64,000 nucleotides of DNA, from the NCBI GenBank assembly GCA_013054445.1, contig JAAMPI010000019.1, forward strand, positions 1 through 64,000, written 5' to 3'. Shown here piece by piece: positions 12,291 to 24,360 of the stretch; the stretch's first letter is position 1, and every line of letters starts with the position of its first letter. The notes below the pieces were generated by a model that saw nothing but the letters and a program-made list of their open reading frames with translations, was not told the DNA's origin and ran no database searches. The DNA comes from Cudoniella acicularis (lineage: Eukaryota > Ascomycota > Leotiomycetes > Helotiales > Helotiaceae). A program made the translations under genes and the position numbers.

Positions 12291-12628
12291 TTGGCGGCTT
12301 CTAGAGGAACTTGGTATGTAAAATGGACTGATCGTGGCGGAATCTGGAGTCTAGACATAAATCTCTTCTCTTCTCTTTATTTGTTTTACTATATAAATAG
12401 TTTTAGACGGTATAGAGCCTCAGACAAGGCGATATCTATTCTAAGTCGTTGGCTATTTTGATTGGGTATTAGTGATATTTGTAGATACATTGCTAGTATT
12501 AGCACATATCTCTTATTCTTTATTTATAGACCAATTTTATTAGATTCTGTACTATATATGATGTGTAAATAAGTTTGACAAAATTAATTTGAAATCTAAC
12601 AGTAATCTAACAGTAATTTAACATGACA
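12291..12628. other. AT-rich 3' intergenic region
   Basis: The interval is AT-rich with a small direct repeat (taatctaacag-like units near 12598-12617). No gene was seen. Confidence 0.45.
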
Positions 12629-13009
12629 TCAACCTTGTAATTCACTAGCAGTACCCGCACCTCCACTCCCTCCACTACTCTTCCCACCCTTATCTACCCC
12701 CTTATCCCTTCCCGAGCTCAGTTCTCCCGGCTTCTCCACAACAGACATCTCAGGCACAAGTCCTGATCCCAATTCGGGCAAATTCCCTCCCTGACTCCTG
12801 TTTTCCGCAATTTGTCTCTGACGTAGGAGGAAAGCGATGTATATCAAGAGGCATAGGATGAGGAAACCGATCATGACGCCGACGCCAATTCTTGCTTTTG
12901 TACCAGGTGTGAGGGGTTGTGCAATGATGCTGTTTGTGGATGGTGTCGAGGTAGTGGGGGCAGGGGAAGAGGAAGACGAGGAGGGAGAGGGACGTGAGGC
13001 GGTCGAGGT
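12629..13009 (-). pseudogene. Orphan last exon of a single-pass membrane protein
   Basis: An open frame of 126 codons starts right after a TAG that works as a splice acceptor on the minus strand. It encodes a Ser/Thr/Pro-rich stalk (ASRPSPSSSSSS), a linker, a transmembrane helix (GVMIGFLILCLLIYIAFLL), a basic stop-transfer (RQRQ) and a Gly/Ser-rich tail. This is the usual 3' half of fungal proteins with a Ser/Thr-rich ectodomain and one membrane span. No upstream exon with a signal peptide is visible. Instead a 5S rRNA gene begins about 100 bp upstream. It is most likely a truncated remnant. A short unrecognised first exon squeezed between the two is the alternative. Confidence 0.5.
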
Positions 13010-13111
13010 CTATGTAAAGCGTGATATTGGTAAGTGTTGTATAATTTGAATAATAAATATGCTTTAGATGGCTCACATATCACAGAAGTATTCAGCGAGG
13101 AGAAAAAAAAA

Positions 13112-13230
13112 ACATACAACAGCAGGTATTCGCTGGTGGTCACCCACCCAACTACTAATCTGCCGATCTGAGGCTTGTGTATGGCAGAGCGGACGGGATG
13201 CCCAATTCTCCTCAGTCTATGGTCGTATGT
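13112..13230 (-). rRNA. 5S ribosomal RNA
   Basis: The minus strand reads ACATACGACC at its 5' end and finishes GTTGTATGT, which pair as helix I. Inside are the fungal 5S landmarks CATCCCGTCCGCTC and TAGTTGGGTGGGTGACC, followed by ACCAGCGAATACC. The length is 119 nt, as expected. A run of ten T residues follows on the transcribed strand (plus-strand A run at 13102-13111), the RNA polymerase III terminator. Single dispersed 5S genes are the rule in filamentous ascomycetes. The overlapping short protein ORFs are therefore not real. Confidence 0.93.
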
Positions 13231-13537
13231 GGTAGGAGTTTTCTTAAAAGAATATATATCCTAGCCTTGGTATCTGCTCTATCTGGCCAGCACTGTCTCG
13301 GATCTCTCGAAGTCTTTGGCTTGCAAAACAAAATAATACGATTATGATTTGCACGATTCACGAAGTAGCGTTTTGGTGCACCGCCTATCGATGAACATGT
13401 ATTCTAAGTCATATGACAACGTTGCACTGAAAAATCTGGCAAGGCTCTCGAGATCTTCCCCTCTACGAGTATTTGTCGCGTATCTCTCGCCCCGATTTTA
13501 CCGCCTACAAGCAACTCCCTCTCATCTGCCTCGCGCA
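13231..13537. other. Intergenic between 5S gene and HET pseudogene
   Basis: I see no gene here. The part next to 13231 is the upstream region of the 5S gene. Confidence 0.45.
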
Positions 13538-15299
13538 ATGTGGCTCCTAAACAGCAAGACCTTGGATCTGAAACCGTACTACGATAGGAACGTATCTTCT
13601 TACACCATTCTGTCACACACATGGAAGGAGAACGAGATATCTTTTCAGCAAATCAATACTTCCCACGACGGGTACGCTTATTTTGGCATCAGGCAACAAG
13701 GCATCAGCAGAACACATACAAATCCAACAACGCTGCTTTATTTCACGAAGAAGATTACTTAGAAATATTTTCTATTATGAATAAGTCCTAATTATAACAC
13801 AACTAATTAACGTAAATTTATAATTTAAAAACACATAAATTATCGTAACTACTAGATTATTAAGAATAAGTTACAGTAAGTTTTAAGGCTATTACTTTAA
13901 AGGGGTTGTTTATATAAGGCAATTAAGAGTATCGTAGGGTAGTATCTCGCTTGTTAAAAGGGCAAGAAAGCCTGATGATGCCTCGTATATCCTCGCTTAA
14001 CTGTCTGAACATCGTAATTCCTGCCTTGTTGCCTGATGCCAAAATAAGCGTACCCCCCACGACGACATTTCCTCTTGCCGGCTTCTTGAAAATTCAAAAA
14101 TGTTGCGCCCAAGCGGCGGTCGACGGCTTTGAGCATGTGTGGATTGATACCTATTACATCGACAAGAGGAACAGCGCTGAATTATCGGAAGCGATCAATT
14201 CGACGTTTAAGTAGTACGAAAATGCCGGGGAGTGCTACGTCTATCTGGCCGACGCTAGGAGCATCGAGGAACTATATAAGAGTAGATAGTTCGCGAGGGG
14301 ATGGACGTTGCAAGAACTAATTGCACCAGCATCAGCTGTATTCTTCGACAAGAACTGGCAAGATCTTGGAACCAAATCCAGCTTAGCCGAGGTGATTTCA
14401 TCTGCCACAGGCATTCCGACTCCGGTTCTGTTAGGCTTACAGCTGGTTAGAGATTATAGTGTAGCACAGGTGACATCTTGGGCTTCACGAAGACAAACGA
14501 CACGGGAAGAGGATCTCGGGTACTGTTTGCTTCGACTTTTGGGTGTCAACATGCCAATGATATATGGAGAAGGGGAAAAGCTTTCAACGACCAACCCCTG
14601 TTTGCGTGGACTGGGATTCAAAGTCGCAGTCAGACAGGAAGTATCCACAAGAGATTCAAATCTATTGGGGGCGCATTCGCTGTATCCCCAGCACAGTTCG
14701 CTGAGTGTCAAAATACAGTTCAAGGCAAATTCGGCCAAAACTCGGAATATTCGTTGGCAAATAAAGGTCTTCGAACTGAAGTACCTCTTATACTCAATAA
14801 AAACTGCAAAGATAGGTTTGGCGCGTACATAAACTGCAAGCAGTGGGATCACACAACTGGGCGTGACCTCTGGCTAGGTGTCCGTCTCACAAAAACTGGG
14901 GATGATCAGTATGCTCGCATGCATCCTCATAGAACATTTATTGATCCCTTGAAGCTCGAGTATTCGTATGGTCAAGGCCGTCGAGCATTGCAACAAAGTA
15001 CTATACATATTCAAGAATCCAACGTACAATCAGGAGGAGATTCAAAATAGACAGGGAGCCTTCCTAGACTTAGGTTCCCATTTACTCTGGACAACGACGA
15101 GTGAGCGACACGTGGCTTCTTACGAACGGACACGATAGAAGTTAGTGATATACCATTTTTCAAAGAGAGATGGAGAACATTTTACCCGGGATTCTATCTG
15201 GCTGCTTATGAGCGGAGTGGGGCTTCTACTATGGCATTCGTACACCGCACTCGACCGCAAGCGAAATTCGTTATTGTTTTTGGCACTACTGAGTATTAG
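13538..15299 (+). pseudogene. HET-domain protein pseudogene
   Basis: The start reads MWLLNSKTLDLKP and then YTILSHTWKENEISFQ, the opening of a HET (heterokaryon incompatibility) domain. After an inserted element (13670-14055) the domain resumes: GFEHVWIDTYYIDK, SAELSEAIN, FARGWTLQELIAP, SWASRRQTTREED, MPMIYGEGEK. Downstream pieces in another frame (LFAWTGI, GGAFAVSPAQFAEC, NKGLRTEVPL) match the usual post-HET region. A last piece ends near 15299 (PQAKFVIVFGTTEY). The gene is broken by the insertion, by frameshifts, and by TAG codons at 14212-14214 and 14287-14289 where the family has Trp. HET proteins trigger cell death on non-self recognition; this copy cannot do so. Confidence 0.85.
13670..14055. 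mobile_element. 386-bp non-autonomous element with 34-bp perfect TIRs and 8-bp target duplication
   Basis: Positions 13670-13703 and 14022-14055 are identical inverted repeats of 34 bp beginning GGGTACGCTTATTTTGGCAT. They are flanked by the direct repeat CCCACGAC (13662-13669 and 14056-14063). An 8-bp duplication is typical of hAT transposons. The AT-rich interior has no transposase, so this is a MITE-like copy. It splits the HET domain after its first conserved block. The perfect TIRs suggest the insertion is fairly young. Confidence 0.88.
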
Positions 15300-16938
15300 G
15301 TATGGTCAGATATTTTAACTCAATTCAACGACCAAAATCTGAGGGATGTTGTCTGATCCTATTTCAAAAAGGATGGGCTTAATCATCCGAATTTCGATGT
15401 GAAACCAAATCCAATGAGTTGCAACTCGAGCAAGGCTTCGAGACCGTGTCGCAGCCCGTCTACAAGACGATACAACGGTTAAGCTTGTTCTCAAGAAAAT
15501 ACTCGTTTCCGGGAAGATCGAGTATGTAGTGAAGATTTCTATTACAAAATGATGCATATCTATGGAATAGGTCTTGCGGCTCCTTCCAGGAAGCAAATAT
15601 CTGGATGAGGTGGAAAGACGGACACATTGAAGCAGGAAATGGATGAAAAATTGCACGACGGAACTTAATGGGCAAAAGGGAACACAGAACTGGAAAGGAC
15701 ACAAACAAATGGTGCAAGCTTGAGTGCGATTTTTTGAGGATTGAATTCCCACAATAAACAACATCAGAGGTGGTGAAAAGTCTCTTTGCAAGCAAACTTC
15801 TGGCTGCGCTCTTGTTTTATTAGTTATTCCAAGCAGTTGCCTAGGCGATAACGAGTTTCTTAAAAGATAGGATCAAATTACACTTTGCTATAAAAAAGGC
15901 GGCGCGATCGAGGTGGTTATTACTGCTTATTCGTAGAGCGTTGACCTCAACTCACTCGACATATATGAGATTGATCAAATCACTTAATAAATATGTTTCC
16001 CTACAATCCTCGTCTTGAACTGGGCAGTCCAATGTGCCCTTCACTCCTATGACTGAGTCGTCGGAATTGAGGAAAATCCGGAAAGATTCTTCTGCCGAAA
16101 ACACTGAGAATAATAATACACTCCACTATGCAAAATTTCAAATCTTTGGCATGGGGCAAAACTAGAAATAATTTAAAGGTTGCATCGACATTGAAATCTA
16201 TAGCCAACTATTATACGCCGCAATAATTGTAATATTTCTCTCGAAGTGGCCAGCCTGGCTTCTTTTCCAAAAAAAAAGAAAGAAAAAGAAAAAAGAAAGT
16301 GAAAACGGGTTAATTCGTTACTGCTTCGAGGCTTGAAACAAGAAGCAAACAATTTTATTGAATAAAGAGAGTTTACAGTGGCTTGAAAAAGAGGTAGAAG
16401 GGTAGGAAGAATCTTATGTGATATCGCGCCATGTGATAACATCAAAACTAAATTGAAAAAAGCACCCGTTCGGGGGTCAAGTAAGGCTGCCTGACCCCTC
16501 TCCGACCTCGCACCATCACCAATACTAAGGCACAATTGTAAGACCAGACAGCAGCTGAGCCACCAACCCACCACTCACGGAACAAGCCCCTCGCATTCGG
16601 GCTTACGGTAAGAAAAGCCACGCTCCCCGCCACCCAATCACACCCAACCACTTAGTGACGAACACTTTCACCGTGCAGTCACGTTTTCATGAAATGGCTC
16701 ATAGCGTCAAGTAATGTCTCGCACGCTTGCAGTTTTTGATGAAGATAGGTTACACGGCGCCGTACTAGCTTTCAGCTCGATGACTGCTTATGTGGGCGTT
16801 GTCTGAGTTGCCTGGAGGGAAATATAAATTGGAAAAACTGGGTAGGGAATTCTGCTGGAAAATATTCTCAAATGCACTCAAGTGTTCTTTGAAGCTTGAA
16901 AGAAATAGAGAAATCAACCAGTAGGAAAGCTTGCAAAC
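15300..16938. other. No gene seen
   Basis: The open frames here, mainly on the minus strand, lack start context, motifs or coding character. An A-rich tract lies near 16269-16300. The last 150 bp are the tyrosinase promoter. Confidence 0.5.
16823..16829 (+). promoter_or_regulatory. Putative TATA box of the tyrosinase gene
   Basis: TATAAAT lies 110 bp upstream of the tyrosinase ATG, a reasonable distance for a fungal core promoter. The assignment is by sequence and position only. Confidence 0.35.
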
Positions 16939-19301
16939 ATGTCTGCAGTCAATCTCCCCGTCGTTGGCGCACCCAAGCCTTCTCCCGCTCCCGCAGATGG
17001 TCCGCAGCTACCCCACTACCCCACTCGATGTTTCAACTTGCTAATTTTCCCAGGGTCGGTCCCACTTCGCATCGAAATTCGAGACTTGCAGAACAATTTC
17101 CCTGATCAGTGGAATTTATATCTGCTCGGTCTTGATGCTTTCAAGAAGCTCGATGAGACATCGGATCTCTCGTACTATGGCATTGCTGGTAAGGCTGACG
17201 TGATATTTGATGAGAGAAGAGAGTGTTGACAGCGTGTAGGTATTCATGGACTTCCGTATCGTCCCTGGGGAGGTGTCCAAGGTGATAACCAGGGAGGATG
17301 GCAGGGTTATTGTACCCATACTTCGATCCTGTTTGCGCCTTGGCATCGCCCGTATTTAGCGCTGTTTGAGGTAACTTTTCTCCAGTTCATTTGAAGTATA
17401 AACTTAACCGTGAGAAAGCAAACTCTGTATGGAATCGTGCAAGATATCGCTGGTCAGTTCCCAACGGATACGAAAGCGAGATATCAACAAGCAGCGATAA
17501 CCTTCCGTATCCCGTACTGGGATTGGGCTGCCAATCCTCCAAATGGCGACGGATATTTCCCAAACTCGGTTGCAGCACCCACGATCAATGTCATCACTCC
17601 TCAGTCCAATGGCCAGACTGTGCAGATACCAAATCCTCTCTATTCGTATAACTTTGCGCCTCTGAATCCCGTCGCTGGAGACTTCCCTGATGCACCGGTA
17701 AGCTCCATTTTCAGATATCCGACGTGCGATCCATAAAAGTAACTTTTGTATAGCAACGGTCATGGCCAAATACACTCCGCTACCCAAGCTCGACTACCTC
17801 AGCCAAAGCAATTTCGCAGGAACAGCAAGTTCTTGATGCGATGGCATCTCAATTTGCGAGTTTGCAGGGAAATGTCAACATCTTGATGAACGACCCCAAC
17901 TACAAGGATTTTGCAGCCTTCAGCAACCATGCTTGGGAGACTAATGATCCCAGTACTTTTGCAAGTCTCGAGGACATTCATAATTCTATCCATGGTGACG
18001 TTGGGGGAAATTTGGGACACATGAGCGAGCTTGACTACTCAGCTTTTGATCCCGTGTTTTGGCTTCATCATGTGTCAGTTGCGATTCATTGAATATTGGA
18101 AAGTGCGAAACTAACGCCAATAGAAATGTCGATCGTCTGTTCGCCATCTGGCAAGCACTCAACCCGACCAGTTACACAATCGACAAGGTTGATCAGAGTG
18201 GAACTTTCGTAATCCAGGCGAACAGCGAAGTCACGGACACCACCCCTCTTGCACCTTTCGCAGATGCAACGGGAGCCAGCTACTGGACATCAGATGGTGC
18301 TCGACAGACCACAACCTTTAATTATGCTTACCCAGAAACACAGAGATGGACATTCAACAGTGATGCGGATTACCAAGCAAGTGTTCAAACCGCGGTGCAG
18401 ACTCTTTACGGGGGATTGACCAACCAATTTGTGCAAGCTCAAGGACTGAATCTGGCTGCTATCCCAGCAACTTTGCCACCAGTGACATCTGTGAAAGCAG
18501 AAGCTAAGGATGCCTCTGTCCAGGCCTCTACCCAGGAACCTGCTCAGGAACCTCTTCAGCAGGCTGTAATTGATAATGTCCCGGCAGCACAGCACCACAA
18601 TGGCTCGCACATTCTGCGCGATCTTGTTTCCCACATAAAGAGTGAATTTCCTGGGCATTCGAAACCGAGCACAGATGGCACTCGCGGCCTCGACCTCGAA
18701 GCAGAAATTGGAAAATGTAAGAAAATTCCTGTAAATTTTCGATGCACTTGACTGACCTAGAAAAGCCTCATCAGATCCTCAGCCAGCACCTACCCCGGGA
18801 TCATTCACGGAATACATCGTGAATGTCAAAGTTCCTAAACATGTTCTTGCTCAAACTTTCCGCGTGCACGTCTTCCTTGGACCTTTTGACACCGCGACGA
18901 ATACATGGTCCACTCAAGACGCGCTCGTTGGGACTGTCGTCGTTTTTGGAAAAGCAGAGACAACCGGTTGTGGAAAATGTAAGGATGACGCCAAGGCCAA
19001 TGTTGTCATCACTGGTACTATTCCTCTGACCGCTGCTTTGCTGGAGGAGTACAAAAAGGGAACTCTTGGGGGTTTGGGGAAGGAAAACGTCTTGCCGTGG
19101 TTGAAGAAAAACCTGCATTGGAGGGTGACTGTTGCAGATGGCACTGAGCAGCAAAGAGAGGAAGTTCCTGGTTTAAAAGTCAGCGTGGTCACCACTGAGG
19201 TTGCGTTGCCCGTGGCGGGATTCCCGCAATATTCCGGTGTGTACGAGCTTCATCCTGAAGTTACCGATGGTCGGCCAGCAGGGTACAATGTCGGTGAGTA
19301 G
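16939..19301 (+). CDS. Tyrosinase (polyphenol oxidase), type-3 copper enzyme
   Basis: Six exons (16939-17188, 17240-17370, 17419-17697, 17754-18073, 18124-18716, 18766-19301) give an unbroken 702-aa frame. The CuA site shows H86, H110 and H119 in [17 protein letters not shown]; the C108-T-H110 arrangement is the Cys-His thioether pair known from Neurospora-type tyrosinase. The CuB site has H296 and H300 ([10 protein letters not shown]) and H325/326 in [15 protein letters not shown]. The C-terminal third is the usual processing/shielding domain. It contains a Gln/Ala-rich linker near 18480-18570 and a region [10 protein letters not shown]. There is no signal peptide, as is common for fungal tyrosinases made as latent intracellular proenzymes. 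The reaction is o-hydroxylation of monophenols and oxidation of diphenols to quinones, feeding melanin formation. No other melanin genes are adjacent. Confidence 0.93.
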
Positions 19302-20246
19302 TGTTAGTCGTTGGTTGCGGAACCCCCCGTGTTGCACTGGTGATACGCAAACGGTCACATAAGTAAGATTGTAAAAGTGGAAAAGTGGAAGATGAGCTGA
19401 GAACATGAAAATGTTGTGAATTATTATTTTCGCGAACCAACGGAATAAGTGAAGGAAAATGGGTGGCACGTGACTCGGCTATAACCCGGAGATCTTTCGT
19501 GGCGCTGCTGAATCGCTATCTTTCGGTTGTTTCAATGACATCGTCATCCTCTCAACGTTCAGAAACTCTGACGAGCCAGACTCCATCGCTCCCGAGAGCT
19601 TCAATTGGCTCGAGCCATGGTGCTCTTGGACACGCTCTTGGGCAGCCTCCATGCTTTTTCTAAACGTCAGATATTGGATTCCTCGTTCAACCTCCAATTG
19701 CTCAACATTTCCAGTCTGACAGCGGGATACCCAGCATTTGCTAGCCAGCCACACCGCATGTATTCCAGCCTTGATATCGACTGTACTTCGTAAATGGCTA
19801 TCCATAGGTTGCCTCTAAACACTGGAGCCAACCATCTTCTGCGCTGACCGCCGCATTTCCCGTTCAGCTTATCGACTTACCGCCTCAATATCAATTGTGG
19901 GTTGTGGGCTGCTTTCGGGCGTTCCTCGTTGATTTTATCACCAGATAATCAACAGGGAAGCAGTTTATAAATATACGATTGTCTCAAGAATTCCTCATGT
20001 CACAATCATCTCTTTGTTTTTCTTCCTCGTTAGAATAGATGCAAGTCGACAAGATGGTGGTTCATTCCACTGGGATTGGATCCCTCCCCAACGAAGTTTG
20101 TAGCATCTCTAATCCACCTTTCAATATTCTGACATCCGCAGATCATACTCTCCATCCTTTCCTCCTTTTTTACCCGCGACCTCCTCCCTCTCACATCGAC
20201 ATGTCACTATATACACGATCTTATCCTCCGAATAATACAATTTCGA
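19302..20246. other. No gene seen
   Basis: Short open frames on both strands lack recognisable features. A pyrimidine-rich stretch near 20130-20190 may be the leader of the next gene. Confidence 0.45.
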
Positions 20247-21038
20247 ATGCTCGAAGCTGCCTCCCATAAAGACTACAAACTCATACTAGAATGCTATCAT
20301 CCCTCTGCGAAGTTTTATACACCGTATCTTTTCTGCGATTACATCGATACGCCCGGTCTGAGTCGCGATGACTGCGAAGCGTTGCGCGCCGACGAAAATA
20401 ATGGGAGTTTGGGGAAACTGTCGAAGTTATACTCGTATTTCAGACCGTTGAAGCCCGATAGCTATCGACGTGTTCTGCGCCCACATCCTGCTGGTGGATG
20501 GCCAACTCTTCCTCCAATCGGATTGGTGAACAAACACGAAGAGCTCGTATGTCAAGATGTTTACCTTGATTCGCATGAATTGTTCAGCCAACTCGTCACA
20601 ACTACAAATATTGTTAAGCTTGGCCCTAAGCCAGGAGTCTTCATGAGCTCAGTGAACGTTGGTGAAGGCTTGACAAGAGTTTGGAGACATTGGCTTTCCG
20701 AGTGTGTGCGTTGCGAGGCGCAAGAAGACGAACCCCGATACGAGAGGGAGAAGAAGTTGCTCTGGGCGGACTCTGCTAATAATGTGGGATTGAGGATGAA
20801 TGTCGTGGAAAGAAAAGATCTGGAACCAATTGTGGTCCGAAGGGACGAAGATCCGCCAGTGAGCTACACATTGCAGTACAAGGGTAAGTGCCGACTCAGC
20901 AGGGTTTTCAGTCGCAGATTGCTGATTGAAACAGAGCTTGCTGTTCGGACATCGCAGCTTTTGCTTATGATGGAGAGGTCTTTTGAGCAGGAGACCAAGC
21001 ATTCAGGTAAAGCTGTCGTTTTTGGTTCTTGGATATAA
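20247..21038 (+). CDS. Uncharacterised ascomycete protein
   Basis: The frame begins MLEAASHKDYKLILECYHPSA and continues through conserved-looking blocks LYSYFRPLKPDSYRRVLRP, LFSQLVTTTNIVKLGPKPG and TRVWRHWLSEC. It resembles hypothetical proteins I associate with F-box-like families in Leotiomycetes, but no F-box can be seen, so I give no function. A 51-nt GT-AG stretch (GTAAGT donor, 20883-20933) with a GCTGAT branch-like site is probably an intron even though it is in frame. A further exon may follow, since an open segment at 21067-21177 (SILDTYLPSVLRLVGFY) has coding-like content in another frame and a GTAAAG donor sits at 21007. The 3' end is therefore uncertain. Confidence 0.6.
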   Translation: MLEAASHKDYKLILECYHPSAKFYTPYLFCDYIDTPGLSRDDCEALRADENNGSLGKLSKLYSYFRPLKPDSYRRVLRPHPAGGWPTLPPIGLVNKHEELVCQDVYLDSHELFSQLVTTTNIVKLGPKPGVFMSSVNVGEGLTRVWRHWLSECVRCEAQEDEPRYEREKKLLWADSANNVGLRMNVVERKDLEPIVVRRDEDPPVSYTLQYKGKCRLSRVFSRRLLIETELAVRTSQLLLMMERSFEQETKHSGKAVVFGSWI

Positions 21039-22469
21039 CGAACAATGCCCCGCGACGACGCGAATTATGGCTAGTTACGAACTTTCAATTCTGGATACAT
21101 ACTTACCATCAGTTTTGCGACTTGTAGGTTTTTATTGCGAACTAGGAGGCGAATATGTCGCTGAATATTGCGGCTGAAGTAGAGGAAATGATATTTTCGG
21201 GTATTTTCTTCCGGGGTGTCTTGGGGGTCAAGATTTCGGAAACATAATAGATAGCGCAGAAATAATATAAGAGATCTCAGTTATCACTCGGGTGTGACGC
21301 ACGGTTTGGTGAAGTGTTTGTCCCCAATTTTTAGACGCGATCAAGAAATTATTTCGAGAAGGATTTGGTGCGCCGGACAATTTCATCACCTCGAAGGAAC
21401 GTCGCACATTTCGGTAATCGGGAAGGATTGTTCCTGCAGATTTCTTTGGTTGGGGGGGTTTTGTTTAATCCGAAGTAAATTTGCCAGAGCCCAGAGGCCT
21501 TTTTGGTCGCTCAATAGTGATGGAAATTTATATTCATGACTTCATAATGGAGCGAAATCGCGAGCTTACCACTACATATAACGTGTAACGTGAAGTGAGT
21601 GGGAGAAACATCCTGATGGTCAAGCCGGGGTCGCAGGTCCACGCTCAACCCCTGTGCTGATCTTGATAGTTTCGAAACATGACCAAGGCCTCTGAGACTG
21701 CGCCGCTTCGATTGTTTGTTCCTCATCTCCCTCCTTTTTATGTCTCACCCTTTCCCATCTTTTTGCCAAACTCCCATTCTTTGCTCCAGCTCCTCATCTG
21801 CGCGTTCCTTGGCAAATATCTTTCTCCAATCCAGTCGTTTCATCCCACGATATCTCGAAAACCCTGTCGAAGATCTTGCCAAGTCTCCTGAATGAGATTT
21901 TAAGCTTTATTTGATTTGTGTTCGGAGGGAGCGCCGGAAGATCTTGGCAAACAGGCTGGACAACTGTCAGCGCCGAGGTGTTCTCCGATTGTACGAGGTA
22001 AGATCTCCCGAGCTGTTTCCACCAACTTTCTATTGGCTATTTTCATGGCTATTACCGTACTTCGTGTGCAGCTATCTTAAATTTTCGATCATCCGCTAGG
22101 GCACGGTTGATCGTTAGGCCCTTGAAATGCGCAAGTTATCCCCCGAATGTTTTCGATCGCACAAAACACAAAAAAGGTGTTGCAAACTTTGTCTTTTCAA
22201 TCCCTAACTTTTCCCCGGCTCTTACGTCAATCAACGCCAAGAGCACAAAAATAACTTTCCAACAGGAGCCGTCAGCCTCGAGTTCATTGACGAATCAATC
22301 GCTCTGCTGACTCGCAAAATGAGGAGAGTGTTGAGTGGCCGCCCACATAGCCTCGTTACTCCTCAATGACAGGGGTCATCAGGCTAGACGAGCCTCCTCA
22401 CATAGCCCTGGATGACTGAACCTTACGGGAACTCATTTGATCCTCCGCCGGCAGTATCATTGGAATAAC
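21039..22469. other. No confident gene; possible 3' exon of upstream gene
   Basis: The segment 21067-21177 may belong to the preceding gene. The rest is intergenic as far as I can see, with the promoter of the carboxylesterase at its right end. Confidence 0.4.
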
Positions 22470-24360
22470 ATGGACGATCCTCCGTCCGTAGATCCGTCCA
22501 TTGAGGAGCGGAAAACATATAATACATCATGGCGTTTCCCCTCCTTGGCGAATTTTCGACTTGCACCACACAACAAGAGATTTTACTTTTGGGTTTTTGG
22601 CATTGTTTTACTCATAATGTTAACAGCTGGGCTTATTGTCGGCCTTGTGCTTGGGTTTGCACATCGGGCAAACTCTGCAAATATTGATTTGACCGTTGAC
22701 TTGGGATATTCTAATTATGAAGGAACGAATGGAAATAATGGTGTTAGTCACTGGTGGGGTATCAGATATGCTGCTGCACCTGTGGGAGACTTGAGATTCA
22801 GAGCTCCACAAGAACCTCCAGTTAACACTACACTTCAAAGCGCGAATGCCGTGAGTGTATTGATCTCAGGGAATTCCAAAAGGCCTGCTGACTTTCTCTA
22901 GCATGGCCCAAATTGTCACGTTTCACCTTCGACTGGTTTATCATCTACGAACTCGGAAGACTGCTTATTTCTTGACGTATATGCACCAACAGAAAACAAC
23001 AGCACGCCTCATCCTGTTTTCGTTTGGATTCAAGGCGGTGGTTTCAACGGTCTTTCGGATCTTAATCGGGACGGCAGTGGCCTCATCGCTGCAGCCGATC
23101 ATGACATGGTTGTTGTTACTTTTAACTATCGAGTTGGCCCGTACGGATTTCTTGCAAGCAAGGAAGTGAAGGGGAACGGTGATTTGAATGCTGGACTCTT
23201 GGATCAGCGAAAGGTTCTTCGATGGGTTCAGAAGTACATTCATCTGGTATGATGTTATCTCCCGTTAAACTGCTGGCTTAACTGACAACTTTTCAGTTCG
23301 GAGGAGATCCAAAGCACGTGACCATTGGCGGTGCATCAGCTGGTGGTGCATCTGTTGATCTCCAACTCACAGCTTACGGTGGCCGCGATGATGGCCTCAT
23401 TCACGCCGCAGCGGCGGAGTCTCAATCCTTCGGTGTTCAGTTCACTGTTTCAGAGGCACAATATCAATATGATGCGTTGGTGAAACGAGTGAGCTGCAAT
23501 ACAACAGCGGACACTTTGAAATGCCTGCGGAATACCGATATCAAAACCCTTGCATCCAACAATCCCAACATCCCCAATCCTGGAGGGGCAGGAGGTACTC
23601 CAGTATTCATGTGGTCGCCAGTCGTCGACGGAAATTTCACACCAGACTTTTCATATAATCTTTACGCCCAAGGAAAGTTCTTGAAAGTGCCAGCTATCTT
23701 CGGGTTCGTAATTTCCTTCATACCCACATCAAATTAGCTAACTCACTCTCCAGCGATGACACCAACGAAGGCTCCATCTTCGCGCAACCAAAAGACAGCT
23801 TCCCAACCGTCACCTCGATGAACAACTTCCTCAAAAACAACTTCCCAAAACTCAACGAGACCCACATAACTGAAATCGACTACCTCTACCCCGAAGCCGA
23901 ACAATTCCCTAGTTCCAGCACCTACTGGCGTTCCACCTCCAACGCTTACGGTGAAATGCGCTACAACTGTGCCGGACTTTTCGTCTCTGCCGCGTTTCCC
24001 AACCACGGTGTAGCAGATAGCTGGAATTACCACTGGGATGTCCTTCTCCCCGCCAACGCGGCCAATGGTCTTGGCGTCACGCATACCGCGGAGGTTGGGT
24101 CCATTTGGGGGAGCTCATCTGGTGTCGAGGCGGCGCTGATTCCGTATATCCAAGGGTATTGGGCGAGTTTTATCAGGACGAAGGATCCGAATAAGTTGAA
24201 GCCTTCCAGCTCGCCAACTTGGGAAACTTATACAGGGGCGAACATGCAAAGGATGCATTTTGTTAATGATGTTAAGAGTGTGGGCATGGAGACGGTGGAT
24301 GCGGGGCAGAAGACGAGGTGTGCATATTTGAATAGTATTGGTGCGGCGGTTGGTCAGTAG
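22470..24360 (+). CDS. Membrane-anchored type-B carboxylesterase (alpha/beta hydrolase)
   Basis: Four exons (22470-22850, 22902-23246, 23297-23703, 23754-24360) encode 579 aa. Residues 39-64 form one hydrophobic helix after a polar N-terminus, so the enzyme is probably a type II membrane protein or is released by cleavage. The carboxylesterase fold shows WWGIRYAAAPVGDLRF, NSEDCLFLDVYAP, VFVWIQGGGFN (oxyanion loop) and VTFNYRVGPYGFL. The nucleophile elbow is GGASAGG with Ser256; most family members have GESAGG. Glu383 (DDTNEGSIF) and His488 (GVTHTAE) complete the triad. Natural substrates cannot be told from sequence; family members hydrolyse esters of many kinds. A TTG codon upstream is open in frame, but the ATG at 22470 is the sensible start. 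Confidence 0.9.

Noticed and set aside
12750..13143. Two minus-strand open frames over the 5S region
   Set aside because: They read through the 5S rRNA gene or in the wrong frame of the membrane-protein exon.
20039..20269. Small plus-strand open frame ahead of the uncharacterised gene
   Set aside because: It is Pro/Ser/Leu-rich leader-like sequence in a different frame from the conserved blocks that follow.
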